20,815 nucleotides of DNA from a virus. Both the position numbers and the translations under genes were made by a program. The stretch is taken from positions 1-20,815 of IMG/VR virus record IMGVR_UViG_3300044614_001239; one strand, written 5' to 3'. Of the stretch, positions 11,729-19,800 are shown piece by piece (the stretch's first letter is position 1; every line of letters starts with the position of its first letter). The notes under the pieces were generated by a model. It was given only the letters and a program-made list of their open reading frames with translations. It did no database searches and was not told the DNA's origin.

Positions 11729-12352
11729 GTGAGCCTGCGGCGTCGGCTGCGAAAGGCCGTCAGCGGCCTGCCTGGCATGTCGGCCATCCAGAAGGTGGTC
11801 GGCAAGGATCCCATCGCCCAGAAGGTCATGAAGGTCGACCCGCTGGCGCGCCAGTTCGCGATGGATCACGGCCTGGTTGCTGAGCGTCAGACCGGCGGCC
11901 AGCCTGCCGCGGCCGCGCCGGCGGCGCCCGAGATGCCGGCCCCCCCCCGCGCCGCTCCGTGGCAAGAGGAGCGGATGGCCGCCCTCAGGGTCCGCTTCGG
12001 GCGCCCGAGGGCTCCTGCCGCCGCCGCGCCTGCCGTCCAGCCGCCTGGCGGAGGCCAGATGGCCGGCGGCGACGCATTCGGCTCAGTGACGGCGGCCAGG
12101 CCTGTCGCGTCTGGCGCGCGGCCGCCTGCTGATGGCCCGTCCGCCGCGCTGGCGCGCATGTTCGGCGGAGCTGTCTCGGCGCCGATTCCGGCCCAGCCGT
12201 CGGGCGTCAAGAGCGCCATGCCGGTGACAACGAAGCCGATCACCAGTGCGCAGCCCGGCACGATGGCAGACAGCCCGATCGTGGCCCAGCCGGCCAACCC
12301 CGCGGCCGCCGACATGGCCGCCTACAAGAACGCCTGGCAGAGCCTGGCCTGA
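11729..12352 (+). CDS. Ala/Pro-rich phage protein, possibly virion (207 aa)
   Basis: GTG start at 11729 with a G-rich stretch upstream. Residues 1-48 are basic and helical (SLRRRLRKAVSGLPG, SAIQKVVGKDPIAQKVMKVD). The rest (about 55-190) is low-complexity Ala/Pro/Gly/Thr, likely disordered, broken by short helical islands (EERMAALRVRFG, SAALARMFGGA) and ending in a small helix (AAYKNAWQSLA). No catalytic motif. Long disordered proteins near the virion block of phages often act as scaffolds or ejected proteins; that is inference only. Confidence 0.55.
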   Translation: MSLRRRLRKAVSGLPGMSAIQKVVGKDPIAQKVMKVDPLARQFAMDHGLVAERQTGGQPAAAAPAAPEMPAPPRAAPWQEERMAALRVRFGRPRAPAAAAPAVQPPGGGQMAGGDAFGSVTAARPVASGARPPADGPSAALARMFGGAVSAPIPAQPSGVKSAMPVTTKPITSAQPGTMADSPIVAQPANPAAADMAAYKNAWQSLA

Positions 12353-12357
12353 CCATC

Positions 12358-12729
12358 ATGCCCAAGATCGACCCCGCCGAGATCCGCAACCCGAAGCTGA
12401 CGATGATGCGTCGCGAGAAGGAGGCCGGCCTCGAGGGGCCTCCGGTCGGCGGCCTCGTGCCGCAGGGTGAGAAGGACAGCGGCCAGCTGATGTTCACCCG
12501 CCCTCTGCCTGTCGACCCCGCGAAGAAGAAGCGCCAGGATCGCCAGTTCCAGGAGCTCATGCGCAAGCGCGAAGAGGAGCGCCGCAAGCGCGAGCGCGAG
12601 TTCGAGAAGGGCTTCCGCGAGGAGACCGGCGAGCCCCCGCTGACCAGCGCCGCCCTAGCGGCTCGAGAGGCCGTCGCGGGGCGCGGCCTCAAGGAGGCGG
12701 AGGAGTACGAGTCCGCCTACAACTCGTGA
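12358..12729 (+). CDS. Charged coiled-coil phage protein (123 aa)
   Basis: ATG at 12358, five bases after the previous stop, with no clear ribosome site, so translation is probably coupled. Residues about 58-90 are an extremely charged helix (KKKRQDRQFQELMRKREEER, then RKREREFEKGF). This probably forms a coiled coil or single stable helix. The N-terminus has IDPAEIRNPKL and a VGGLVPQG turn. The C-terminus is Ala-rich then acidic (EAEEYESAYNS). A head-assembly or adaptor role is possible from position but no family is recognised. Confidence 0.5.
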   Translation: MPKIDPAEIRNPKLTMMRREKEAGLEGPPVGGLVPQGEKDSGQLMFTRPLPVDPAKKKRQDRQFQELMRKREEERRKREREFEKGFREETGEPPLTSAALAAREAVAGRGLKEAEEYESAYNS

Positions 12730-12738
12730 GGAAGAAGA

Positions 12739-13038
12739 ATGCCACTCGACATCACAGAATACACCTCTCTGGCGAGTGACTCGTCTGGGAACGTCATTCC
12801 GACCGGCCTGGAGCCTTCGAGGCTGGTGCAGCAGGTTCAGATCACTGGAGCAAGCGCGCAGTCGGCGGCAGTTGGTGACGTCACTCGCTTCGTGAGGATC
12901 CACACGGACGCGACGTGTCGCATCGCCTTTGGCGCCAACCCGACCGCCACATCCGGAAGCCAAAGGCTGCAGGCCGGCGGCACCGAATTCTTCGGCGTGC
13001 GGCCTGGCACCAAGATCGCAGTGATCTCTTCCACCTGA
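12739..13038 (+). CDS. Probable small virion protein (99 aa)
   Basis: ATG at 12739 after GAGGAAGAAG. The product has a beta pattern: LDITEYTSLA, a turn, PSRLVQQVQITG, VTRFVRIHTDATCRIAFG, then NPTAT and a closing FFGVRPGTKIAVIS. The repeated short strands with the sequence FG-x-NPTAT are typical of small phage virion decoration or fibre-base proteins that I have seen without functional labels. It opens a run of genes (to 16246) that alternate beta-rich and helical proteins, as in a distal tail block. Confidence 0.55.
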   Translation: MPLDITEYTSLASDSSGNVIPTGLEPSRLVQQVQITGASAQSAAVGDVTRFVRIHTDATCRIAFGANPTATSGSQRLQAGGTEFFGVRPGTKIAVISST

Positions 13039-13048
13039 CGGAGCGAAC

Positions 13049-13648
13049 ATGAATCACATGATGAGCGCTCCCGTGGCGGCGTCACTCGCTCAGGCGATCG
13101 ACCTCGTTTCCATTCTCTCGCTCGCCAAGGACACAGACGCCATGAAGGCGGCCCTGATGGAGTTGCGAGCCGCGCGCGATGAGGCGACTGCCGAGATCGA
13201 TGCCGCCAGGGCCGCGAAAGAGGAGGCGAAGCTCGCCCAAGATGAGGCCAAGAGCGCCCGGGACGAGGCCCTGTCGGCCGGCAACGAGCTCGCGGCTCGA
13301 GTGGCAATGCTTGACGAGCGCGAGGCCGGCATCGAGAGCATGAGGCGCGAGCTGGCGCGAGACCATGAGGGCGCCATCAAGAACGCCTCCATGCGCTCCG
13401 AAGCGGCCGAGGCCGCCGCAGCTGAGCGAGAGCGCATCGCCGCCGAGCAGATCGCGGAGACGCAGCGCCAGCGCGACGCCGCAGCAGCCGCAGTCGACAA
13501 GATCATGGCCGAGCTCAGCGACAAAGCGGAGGAGCTTCGCAAGGCCACCAACGATGCCGCAGAAAACAGCGCCGCCGCGCTGGCGGCCCGCGCCGACTAC
13601 GAGGCTCGGCTCAGCAAGCTCAAGGCCGCAGCGGCCTCTCTGGAGTAA
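13049..13648 (+). CDS. Long coiled-coil protein (199 aa)
   Basis: ATG at 13049 follows GGAGC. Residues about 30-195 are an almost unbroken Ala/Glu/Lys/Arg helix with heptad character, for example RAAKEEAKLAQDEAKSARDE and AEAAAAERERIAAEQIAETQ, and a final RADYEARLSKLKAAA. The first 30 residues are less charged (AASLAQAIDLVSILSLAK) and could be an anchoring helix. It may act as a fibrous linker or chaperone for neighbouring virion proteins. Low complexity makes homology calls unreliable, and I make none. Confidence 0.6.
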   Translation: MNHMMSAPVAASLAQAIDLVSILSLAKDTDAMKAALMELRAARDEATAEIDAARAAKEEAKLAQDEAKSARDEALSAGNELAARVAMLDEREAGIESMRRELARDHEGAIKNASMRSEAAEAAAAERERIAAEQIAETQRQRDAAAAAVDKIMAELSDKAEELRKATNDAAENSAAALAARADYEARLSKLKAAAASLE

Positions 13649-13651
13649 CAC

Positions 13652-14158
13652 ATGCCACTGATTGCTGCAGACTTCGTGGCGCGTCTTTCCGGGGGCGCAG
13701 CAAACTCCAGCGGCAACGCCTCGCTCGGCGGCGCCAAGAGCTCCAACGCAGCTTCGGCAGCCGTCGACTCGCTGTTCGACCAGGTGTCAAGCGGCGAGGC
13801 CGCGGCCGGAAGCGTCGAGTACAGGTGCATCTACCTGCACAACGGCAACGCATCTTCGACCATGCTGAGCGCAGTCGTATGGGTGGCGGGCAACACGCCG
13901 AACACATCGACTACGCTGGCCGTCGGAGTTGGCACAGCAGCCGTGAACGGCACCGAGCAAACGATCGCCAGTGAGACGACGGCTCCTACGGGCGTGACGT
14001 TCTCAGAGCCATCAACGCAGGGCGCCGGCTTGGCCTTGGGCGACATCCCGGCCGGCCAGCACAAGGCCGTCTGGCTGCGCCGCACCGTGACCGCATCCGC
14101 TCCGGCCATCGCCAACGACACTTGGTCGCTGGGCTTCGCGGCAGACTTCATCAACTGA
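13652..14158 (+). CDS. Phage virion beta-sandwich protein (168 aa)
   Basis: ATG at 13652 with GGAG upstream, three bases after the previous stop. The sequence follows a pattern I know from uncharacterised phage structural proteins: RLSGGAANSSGNASLGGAKS at the start, a SLFDQVSSGEAAAGSVEYRC stretch, then YLHNGNASSTML, VGVGTAAVNGTEQTIA, LALGDIPAGQHKAVWLRR and NDTWSLGFAADF. It is all-beta, and the AGQHKAVWLRR strand resembles immunoglobulin-like virion decoration domains. Likely a tail or head surface protein. Confidence 0.65.
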   Translation: MPLIAADFVARLSGGAANSSGNASLGGAKSSNAASAAVDSLFDQVSSGEAAAGSVEYRCIYLHNGNASSTMLSAVVWVAGNTPNTSTTLAVGVGTAAVNGTEQTIASETTAPTGVTFSEPSTQGAGLALGDIPAGQHKAVWLRRTVTASAPAIANDTWSLGFAADFIN

Positions 14159-14168
14159 GGAGAACGCC

Positions 14169-14645
14169 GTGCCCGACAACGTAGCCCTGCCACCGTCAGC
14201 CGTCAAAGCGGCGACGCGAGAGGTGTCGTGGAGCGGCGAGCTTGCTCATGTGCAGGCCGTCGGCCTGGTGACGCTCGACGGCCCCGACGACGCCCAGACC
14301 GCCACCAACGTCGGCCAATCCAACGGGCTTCCCGTCACCGTCTACGGCGAGGCGATCGAGGCGCTGGAGGCCATGCGCCTGGCCGTGCAGGCCCTCACCC
14401 GCACCGTGGGCCAGATGCAGCCCGACACAGCGGCCCGCATGCGTGTGGCCTTGGACAGCATCACCGCCGGCCTCACGCTGGCGACGATCACCACCGTGGG
14501 CACGGTCACGACCGTCAGTACGGTCACGACGGTGGCCACGCTCACGAACCAAACGCAGGTCGGTGGCTTTTCGGCCACTGAGCAAATCCCGTCGCTGATG
14601 CGACTGGGCGCCGACTCCGCGCGCCGCAACATCTCGGTGACCTGA
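14169..14645 (+). CDS. Virion protein with TTVxTV repeat (158 aa)
   Basis: GTG start at 14169 with GAGGAGAA upstream. After a small N-terminal strand region, residues 57-105 are helical (EALEAMRLAVQALTRTVGQM). Residues 108-125 hold three copies of the hexapeptide TTV-x-TV with x = Gly, Ser, Ala (TTVGTV, TTVSTV, TTVATL). The DNA copies are 18 bases long (14490-14543). Such Thr-Val runs occur in phage structural proteins and may form a beta fibre on trimer assembly. The C-terminus (IPSLMRLGADSARRNI) is typical of the same proteins. Function is inferred as virion structural. Confidence 0.6.
   Translation: MPDNVALPPSAVKAATREVSWSGELAHVQAVGLVTLDGPDDAQTATNVGQSNGLPVTVYGEAIEALEAMRLAVQALTRTVGQMQPDTAARMRVALDSITAGLTLATITTVGTVTTVSTVTTVATLTNQTQVGGFSATEQIPSLMRLGADSARRNISVT
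14490..14543 (+). repeat. Three 18-bp tandem repeats coding TTVxTV
   Basis: Three in-frame, imperfect 18-base units (14490-14507, 14508-14525, 14526-14543) within the gene at 14169. The second and third share long stretches around ACGGTCACG. The units keep the TTV-x-TV pattern at protein level. Confidence 0.75.
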
Positions 14646-14646
14646 C

Positions 14647-16083
14647 ATGCCTACCACCAACGGCAACCGCAAGATCCTCGATCTCAAGCGCTGGGAGTTC
14701 TGCGCCCCGCTGCCCGCCGCGACTGCGGCGGCGCACTGCGTCGTGTCCAGCAGGCACTACCGTCAGCAGCAACTGCTGGTGCAGAGCAACACCTCCGCGT
14801 TTTTGTACAGCCCGCTGGAAGACGGCTTCATTCAGGTGCCATCGCCGGCCCTGGCCGGCACGTTCGGCGCGGGTGCCACGGGCACGGCCGCCAGCTTCAG
14901 CACCGGCGCCACCGTCGGCGCATCGAGCCTGACGGCCACGGCCGGCACGGTCAACGGAATCACCACTAACCAGACCCTGGCCCGCGATCTGCGCGGCTAC
15001 TCGGTGCTGTTCGTGGGCGGCACCAACGCCGGCCGGCTCAAGACCATCGCATCCAACACCATCGGGCCGAACGCGGTCATCACGTTCGAGGGCGCCGAGG
15101 CGGTGGCCTTCGACAACACCAGCCAGTACCGGCTCAAGACCCCGGTGTTCTTCGTGGTCGGCGCGGGCACGTTGGCGGCGGGCAGCTTCCGGAAATACTG
15201 CTTCGCCACCAACACCTGGGCGACGCTGGCTCACACCGGCCTGCCCGCCAGCTTGGGCACAGACGGCAAGATGTGCGGCACACCGGCTTGGATCGACGGC
15301 GGGTTCAAGGGCTTCGCCACCGGCACCGCCACGTCTGCCACCGGCACGACGCTGTCGAACAGCGCGAAGACCTGGACCACGAACCAGTGGGCCAATTCCC
15401 AGGTCCGCATCACTGCGGGCACGGGGCAAGGCCAGATCAGGACAGTCGCATCCAACACCGGCACCACGCTGACCGTCAGCGCAGCCTGGACGACGACGCC
15501 CGACGCGACCAGCCAGTACAGCATCGAGGGCAACGACGATTTTCTGTATTACTTGGGGAGCAACGCGGTCACGATGTACCGGTACAGCATCTCCAGCAAC
15601 ACATGGACAACGCTGGCGCCCACGGCAGCGCGTGGCGGCGCTCCTGGCGCGGGCATGTCGGGCCACTGGATTCACAGCGTTACGGACGCCGACTGGAACA
15701 ACGAAAGCGCGATTCGCAACGGGCGCTACCTCTATTCGTTCCGCGGCGCTGCGGGTGCCTTACTCGACCGCTACGACATCGCCCTGAACACCTGGGAGGC
15801 CGTGAGCTACTCGCCGGCCGCGGAAACCTTCGCCGCGGGCACGAAGTACGCCTACTGTAAAGATCGCCTCTACATTCAAAAAGAGGCCACCGGCCGCTGG
15901 TTCGCTTTCGACTTTGCCGAGTTCGCCATGCAGCCCTGGAGCACCATGACGTACACGCAAGGTGCGGCGGTGTTGGGTGACACCGCATTCGACGCGACCT
16001 ACAAGGACGGGGCGACCGAGATCGACTACATCTACATTGGACTCAACACCAGCACGGTGATGCTGCGGCAGATGGTGGTGTGA
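14647..16083 (+). CDS. Propeller-like virion protein with duplicated domain (478 aa)
   Basis: ATG at 14647, one base after the previous stop. Residues about 79-163 and 226-293 are two copies of a beta module: a GTA-x-S start, a TLS/SLT-type strand, an NQ...RI/LF-x-GG or GTG turn, an RTVASNT/KTIASNT core, and a D-x-TSQY-x-I/L end. The module is common in phage tail proteins and resembles a small beta barrel. Around it, kelch-like blades appear: FRKYCFATNTWATLAHTG, MYRYSISSNTWTTLAPT and LDRYDIALNTWEAVSY, each with the Y-N-TW pattern. The protein is probably a trimeric or propeller-shaped tail or baseplate component. Confidence 0.7.
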   Translation: MPTTNGNRKILDLKRWEFCAPLPAATAAAHCVVSSRHYRQQQLLVQSNTSAFLYSPLEDGFIQVPSPALAGTFGAGATGTAASFSTGATVGASSLTATAGTVNGITTNQTLARDLRGYSVLFVGGTNAGRLKTIASNTIGPNAVITFEGAEAVAFDNTSQYRLKTPVFFVVGAGTLAAGSFRKYCFATNTWATLAHTGLPASLGTDGKMCGTPAWIDGGFKGFATGTATSATGTTLSNSAKTWTTNQWANSQVRITAGTGQGQIRTVASNTGTTLTVSAAWTTTPDATSQYSIEGNDDFLYYLGSNAVTMYRYSISSNTWTTLAPTAARGGAPGAGMSGHWIHSVTDADWNNESAIRNGRYLYSFRGAAGALLDRYDIALNTWEAVSYSPAAETFAAGTKYAYCKDRLYIQKEATGRWFAFDFAEFAMQPWSTMTYTQGAAVLGDTAFDATYKDGATEIDYIYIGLNTSTVMLRQMVV

Positions 16084-16084
16084 C

Positions 16085-16246
16085 ATGAGCATCAACGACC
16101 TCATCCTCATGTGCGAGCGGCAGCTCACCAGGCTGTCGCAACTGCGCGCCTCGGCCGAGGCGCTGGGCGATCTGCAGCAAGTCGCCGCCATCGACACGCA
16201 AGACGCCGAGACGCGCGCCACGCTCAACCTGCTGCGCGCGCTCTGA
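16085..16246 (+). CDS. Small helical phage protein (53 aa)
   Basis: ATG at 16085, one base after the previous stop, with GGTGGTGTG upstream. The product is two helices joined by a turn: INDLILMCERQLTRLSQLRA, then an ALGDLQQVAAIDTQD turn and ETRATLNLLRAL. The pattern of a short helix, QLRASAE-x-LGD, an ID-x-x-x-A/ET turn and TL-x-x-L-x-AL recurs in small phage proteins located between tail-fibre genes. Function unknown; a helical hairpin that helps fibre assembly would fit the size. Confidence 0.6.
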   Translation: MSINDLILMCERQLTRLSQLRASAEALGDLQQVAAIDTQDAETRATLNLLRAL

Positions 16247-16266
16247 CCAACTAGCCCGCGCCGCCC

Positions 16267-16800
16267 ATGCTGCTGCTGCTCTTCGCCGCAGATGCGGCGC
16301 CCCCGAGCGGCGCCGCCGGTCTTCTGTCTGGGTCTTGGTCTGTCCGCAACCGCACATCCGGGTCTCTGGCCTCCGAGTGGACGGTTCGCAACGAGTCCGC
16401 ATCCACCTTTGGGTCAGCCTGGAGTGTCGGCGGCGGCGACTTGGCGAGCCTTTCTGGCGGATGGTCGGTGCGCAACTCGGCGTCTCGGAGCTTTAATGGC
16501 GCATGGTCACTGCGAAACTCTGAGTCCAGGTCGTTCTCCAGCTCCTGGTCCATCAGGAGCCCCGCCTCGGGTGCCATCGCCGGAGCGTGGAGCCTTCGAA
16601 ACGCCGCGGCCGGTGGCGTGGCAGGAGCCTGGTCGCTGCGCAATGCGCAGTCCGCTTCCAGGGCGGGCTCTTGGAGCCTGCGCAACGCGACCGCAATGAG
16701 CTTTGGTGGTGCGTGGTCGATGGAGGGCTTCATTGTTTCAGACTCGTCGTCCTCCGTGAGGATGATGGTCTACCCGGGCACGCTGATGGGGCGCCATTGA
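16267..16800 (+). CDS. 14-residue tandem repeat protein, probable fibre (177 aa)
   Basis: ATG at 16267 is the first start after an in-frame stop at 16252. No ribosome site is visible. After a 23-residue head (LLLLFAADAAPP), Trp recurs at residues 24, 38, 52, 66, 80, 94, 108, 122, 136 and 150, always 14 apart. The unit is roughly WS[V/L]RN-x6-[F/A/V]-x-[G/S]. Eight of ten units keep a W-[ST]-[VLI]-R or close relative, and the third is degenerate (WSVGGGDLAS). The regular alternation suits a beta-solenoid or stacked fibre with Trp on one face. The last 28 residues leave the repeat (VRMMVYPGTLMG). Similar Y/W-x-[IV]R repeats occur in phage tail proteins. The name is inference; the repeat is direct. 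Confidence 0.7.
   Translation: MLLLLFAADAAPPSGAAGLLSGSWSVRNRTSGSLASEWTVRNESASTFGSAWSVGGGDLASLSGGWSVRNSASRSFNGAWSLRNSESRSFSSSWSIRSPASGAIAGAWSLRNAAAGGVAGAWSLRNAQSASRAGSWSLRNATAMSFGGAWSMEGFIVSDSSSSVRMMVYPGTLMGRH
16336..16713 (+). repeat. Nine 42-bp tandem coding repeats
   Basis: Nine full units of exactly 42 bases, with a tenth begun at 16714. The period never slips, but DNA units have diverged in sequence more than the encoded protein pattern. This suggests selection for the 14-residue spacing rather than recent expansion. Confidence 0.85.
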
Positions 16801-16851
16801 TTCCGTGAACGCGCTCCAAATCCAATGACGTTGAAGCTATAAACGCCGCCG
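16801..16851 (+). promoter_or_regulatory. Gap before the fibre gene with TATAAA
   Basis: This 51-base gap is AT-richer than its surroundings and contains TATAAA (16838-16843), without a convincing -35 box at 17 bases. A tiny frame MTLKL (16825-16842) is present. No Shine-Dalgarno sequence precedes the ATG at 16852. A promoter is possible but not demonstrated. Confidence 0.25.
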
Positions 16852-19800
16852 ATGGCCACGCCACAGTCAGACCTCTACTCGGCCGCATCAGGGCCGATCT
16901 ACGCCGGCCGGGCTGCGCCATCGGCGCCTCCGCCTCCTCCGGCCCCAAGCCTCACTCTGAGCTCAGACGGAGCGGCCACCGTGGGGGTTGCCGAGGCGCT
17001 GACTGTCACTGCAGCCAACATCACCGCACCCGCATCGGTGACCGTGGCGCGCGTAAGCGGCCCGGCCGCGACCATCGACCCCGTGCCCGTCACGCCCGCC
17101 CCCGGCGAGCTGACGAAGCTGGCCTACGCCACAGCGGCTGCCGTCGGAACTCTGAGGCTGCAGGCCTCTGCCACCATCAGCGGCAGCCTGGTGCAGTCCA
17201 ACGCCGTGGACATCGTGGTGAGCGCGGCGCCAACGCCGCCGCCGCCGCCTCCGCCTCCGCCGCCAGCGGCCGGCACGACGATCACCGCCCTGGCGCTCAA
17301 TGCCACGACCACCGGGACGCACCCGTGGGCCTGCGGCCACGCATTCCGACAGGGCGATCTGCCATCTGGCACCTCGCTTGCCGGGGTGCAGTGCATTGTG
17401 TTGACCACCTGGCCAGACAACTCGGCCAAGTTCGCCGTCTTGGCCGGCTCCACGGCGCTTACCGCCAACGTCGACGCGACGGTCAACCTCACCACCGGCA
17501 TCGCCCCGGCCGGCGCGGCCCTGACCACGGCCAACTTGCCCGCCATGACGGCCGTAATCGCCGGCAGCGTGAGCGGGTCTGCCACGTTCACCGGTGCGGA
17601 CTGGGTCAGCCCGTTCCGCACGGTCGTCACCGGCCCGCTAATGTCGTCCTGGGTCTACCGCAAGACCATCGACGCCACGCTGCACGCCTACGTCGAGGTA
17701 CGGCTGTGGGCAGGCGGGGCTGTGGAGGTGCTGCCCTGGTTGGAGAACGGCTACGTCATGGTGGCCGGCGCGACCAGCCGCAACGAGACGTGGACCTTCG
17801 ATCTGGGCGGCACGCAGCGCGAGAGCATCACGTTGGACTTCTGCGGCCGTCAGCGCCTGTACCTGCTGACGGGCACGAAGCTCGCGCACTGGCTGGCGAC
17901 TGACCCGGACGTGTTCATCCGGCACAGCGCCGCGTACATCGAGGCCACCAAGCTGGTCCCGAACTATTCCGCGACGAGCCCTGACAGCGCGATCACCTCG
18001 TGGTCCGAGAGCATCACCAGCCCGCACGAGCAGGGTCTGTACCCCAACGGCATGGGGGCTGGTGGATACCACCTGTCCATCGGCCTGCTGCCTCGCTGGG
18101 ACGCCATGGTCTACACCAACGGCAGCCGCAAGGCATACCGCGTGGCCCAGCAGCACGCCTACCGCGCTGGCCGCTATGGCGTCTACTACCGCGACGAAAA
18201 CACCCTGAGCCCGCCGCGCTTGCTGGACCACGCGACGCGGATCATCGGCAACAGCAGCGCGGGCATCGGTGACACCGGATCGGGTGCGTCTCAGAGCGCC
18301 ACGCAGACCGGCTCAGTGCCGCCCACTTGGAAAGTGTCGCACCTCCCGTCAATGGGGTTTGTGTCCGCCTTGATCTCGGGCCGCTGGTGCCACATCGAGA
18401 CGGCGCAGTTCAACGCTTCGTTGGCGATGATGCACGCCAGCACGTCATTCCGCCAGAACGGCGACGGCGTGCTTCAGACCTTCTCGTACCTTCAGGTGCG
18501 GGGAGTCGCCTGGGCACTGCGCGCCATCGCGCAAGCCGCGGCCATCAGCCCCGACGATGACCCGCTGCAAGCCGAGTTCGAGCGGCAACTGTCGAACACC
18601 GCCGCGTTCAACCACTCGCGCTACGTGGCCCAGTCCAGTCACCCGTTTGGCTGGATGAACTCGATCCTGCCGGGCTTGACGGACGGCTACACGCCGGGCA
18701 CGACGCCGCCCCTAGCCGCGGCATCGTGGATGCAGGACTTCGTCACGGCGGCGGTGGGCTACGCCCGTCACCTGACAGGCGACGGCATCGCCGAGGCCGC
18801 CAAGCTCGCGGGCTGGTTCGAGTTTCTCGGCAAGTCTGTCGCCACGCGGACCACCGACGACTTCAGCGCAGCCGGCTACCCTTACCGCTACGCTGGCGCG
18901 TTCGCCTTCGGCACCGCGGCGCAGGACAACGCCAACTGGAACGACGGCAGCGGCCCGTGGCCCGCAACGCCAGGTGACATGTGGCGCTGGACGTGGGCCG
19001 AGCCCTCTGGCGCCGAGTCGTCGTTCACCGCGCTGTGGAGCCAGCAGCCCGGATGCAGCGCCCCGCCGACCAAAGAGCTTGGCGACGGCTCGCTGCTGTT
19101 CGGCGGCATTGGTAGCGTCGGCAGCTACTGGCACAACCTGATGCCCGCGCTGTCGTACTGCGCGGAGTTTGGGATCCCTGGCGCCGCGGCCGGCTACCAG
19201 CGCGTCGTGAGCGCTCCGAACTTCGCCAGCGGTGTCGCAGCACAAGACGCGGGCGACCCGACTTGGGCCGTGCGCGCCAGGTCAACAGAAACATGGGGTG
19301 CGGGCTCCGAACTCGGCACCCTGGTGGGCGATGTCTGGACGCCAGGCCGCGATGCTCAAGGGCGCGTCAATCTGGCGTCCTGGAACACCGTGCCCACGGG
19401 CCGATGGATCGAGGTGGGTGGCTCGCGCATCGACACGCAGCTCACGGCCGCCGTCCAGGCCGTTTCCGCCGGGTGGAGCCTGCAGCAACTCTGGGGCTTC
19501 TCGAACTCGTCCAACCTGATGCAGTCGTGGTCTGGCTTCACGATTGACCAGGCGAACGCGCGACTGTGGTTCCTCGGCGGCGGCCACTCTGACGGCTACA
19601 ACAATGGGCTGTACCGGTTCGACTTCTACCGGATGCAGTGGGCCATCGAATGCCCGCCTAGCCCGCGCTCAACCATGAGCACGGCCTACCTCACCAACGG
19701 GAGCAGCACCAACCACCCTCAGAGCACCGCCACGGCGGCGGCCAACTTCAACGCAAACAACGCGGCGGGGCTGACGACTGGCGTTCTGGTGCCAGCCCTG

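Noticed and set aside
14542-15675. 377-codon open frame on the minus strand
   Set aside because: Opposite the 478-residue virion gene; Arg/Gly/Ala-rich composition typical of shadow frames.
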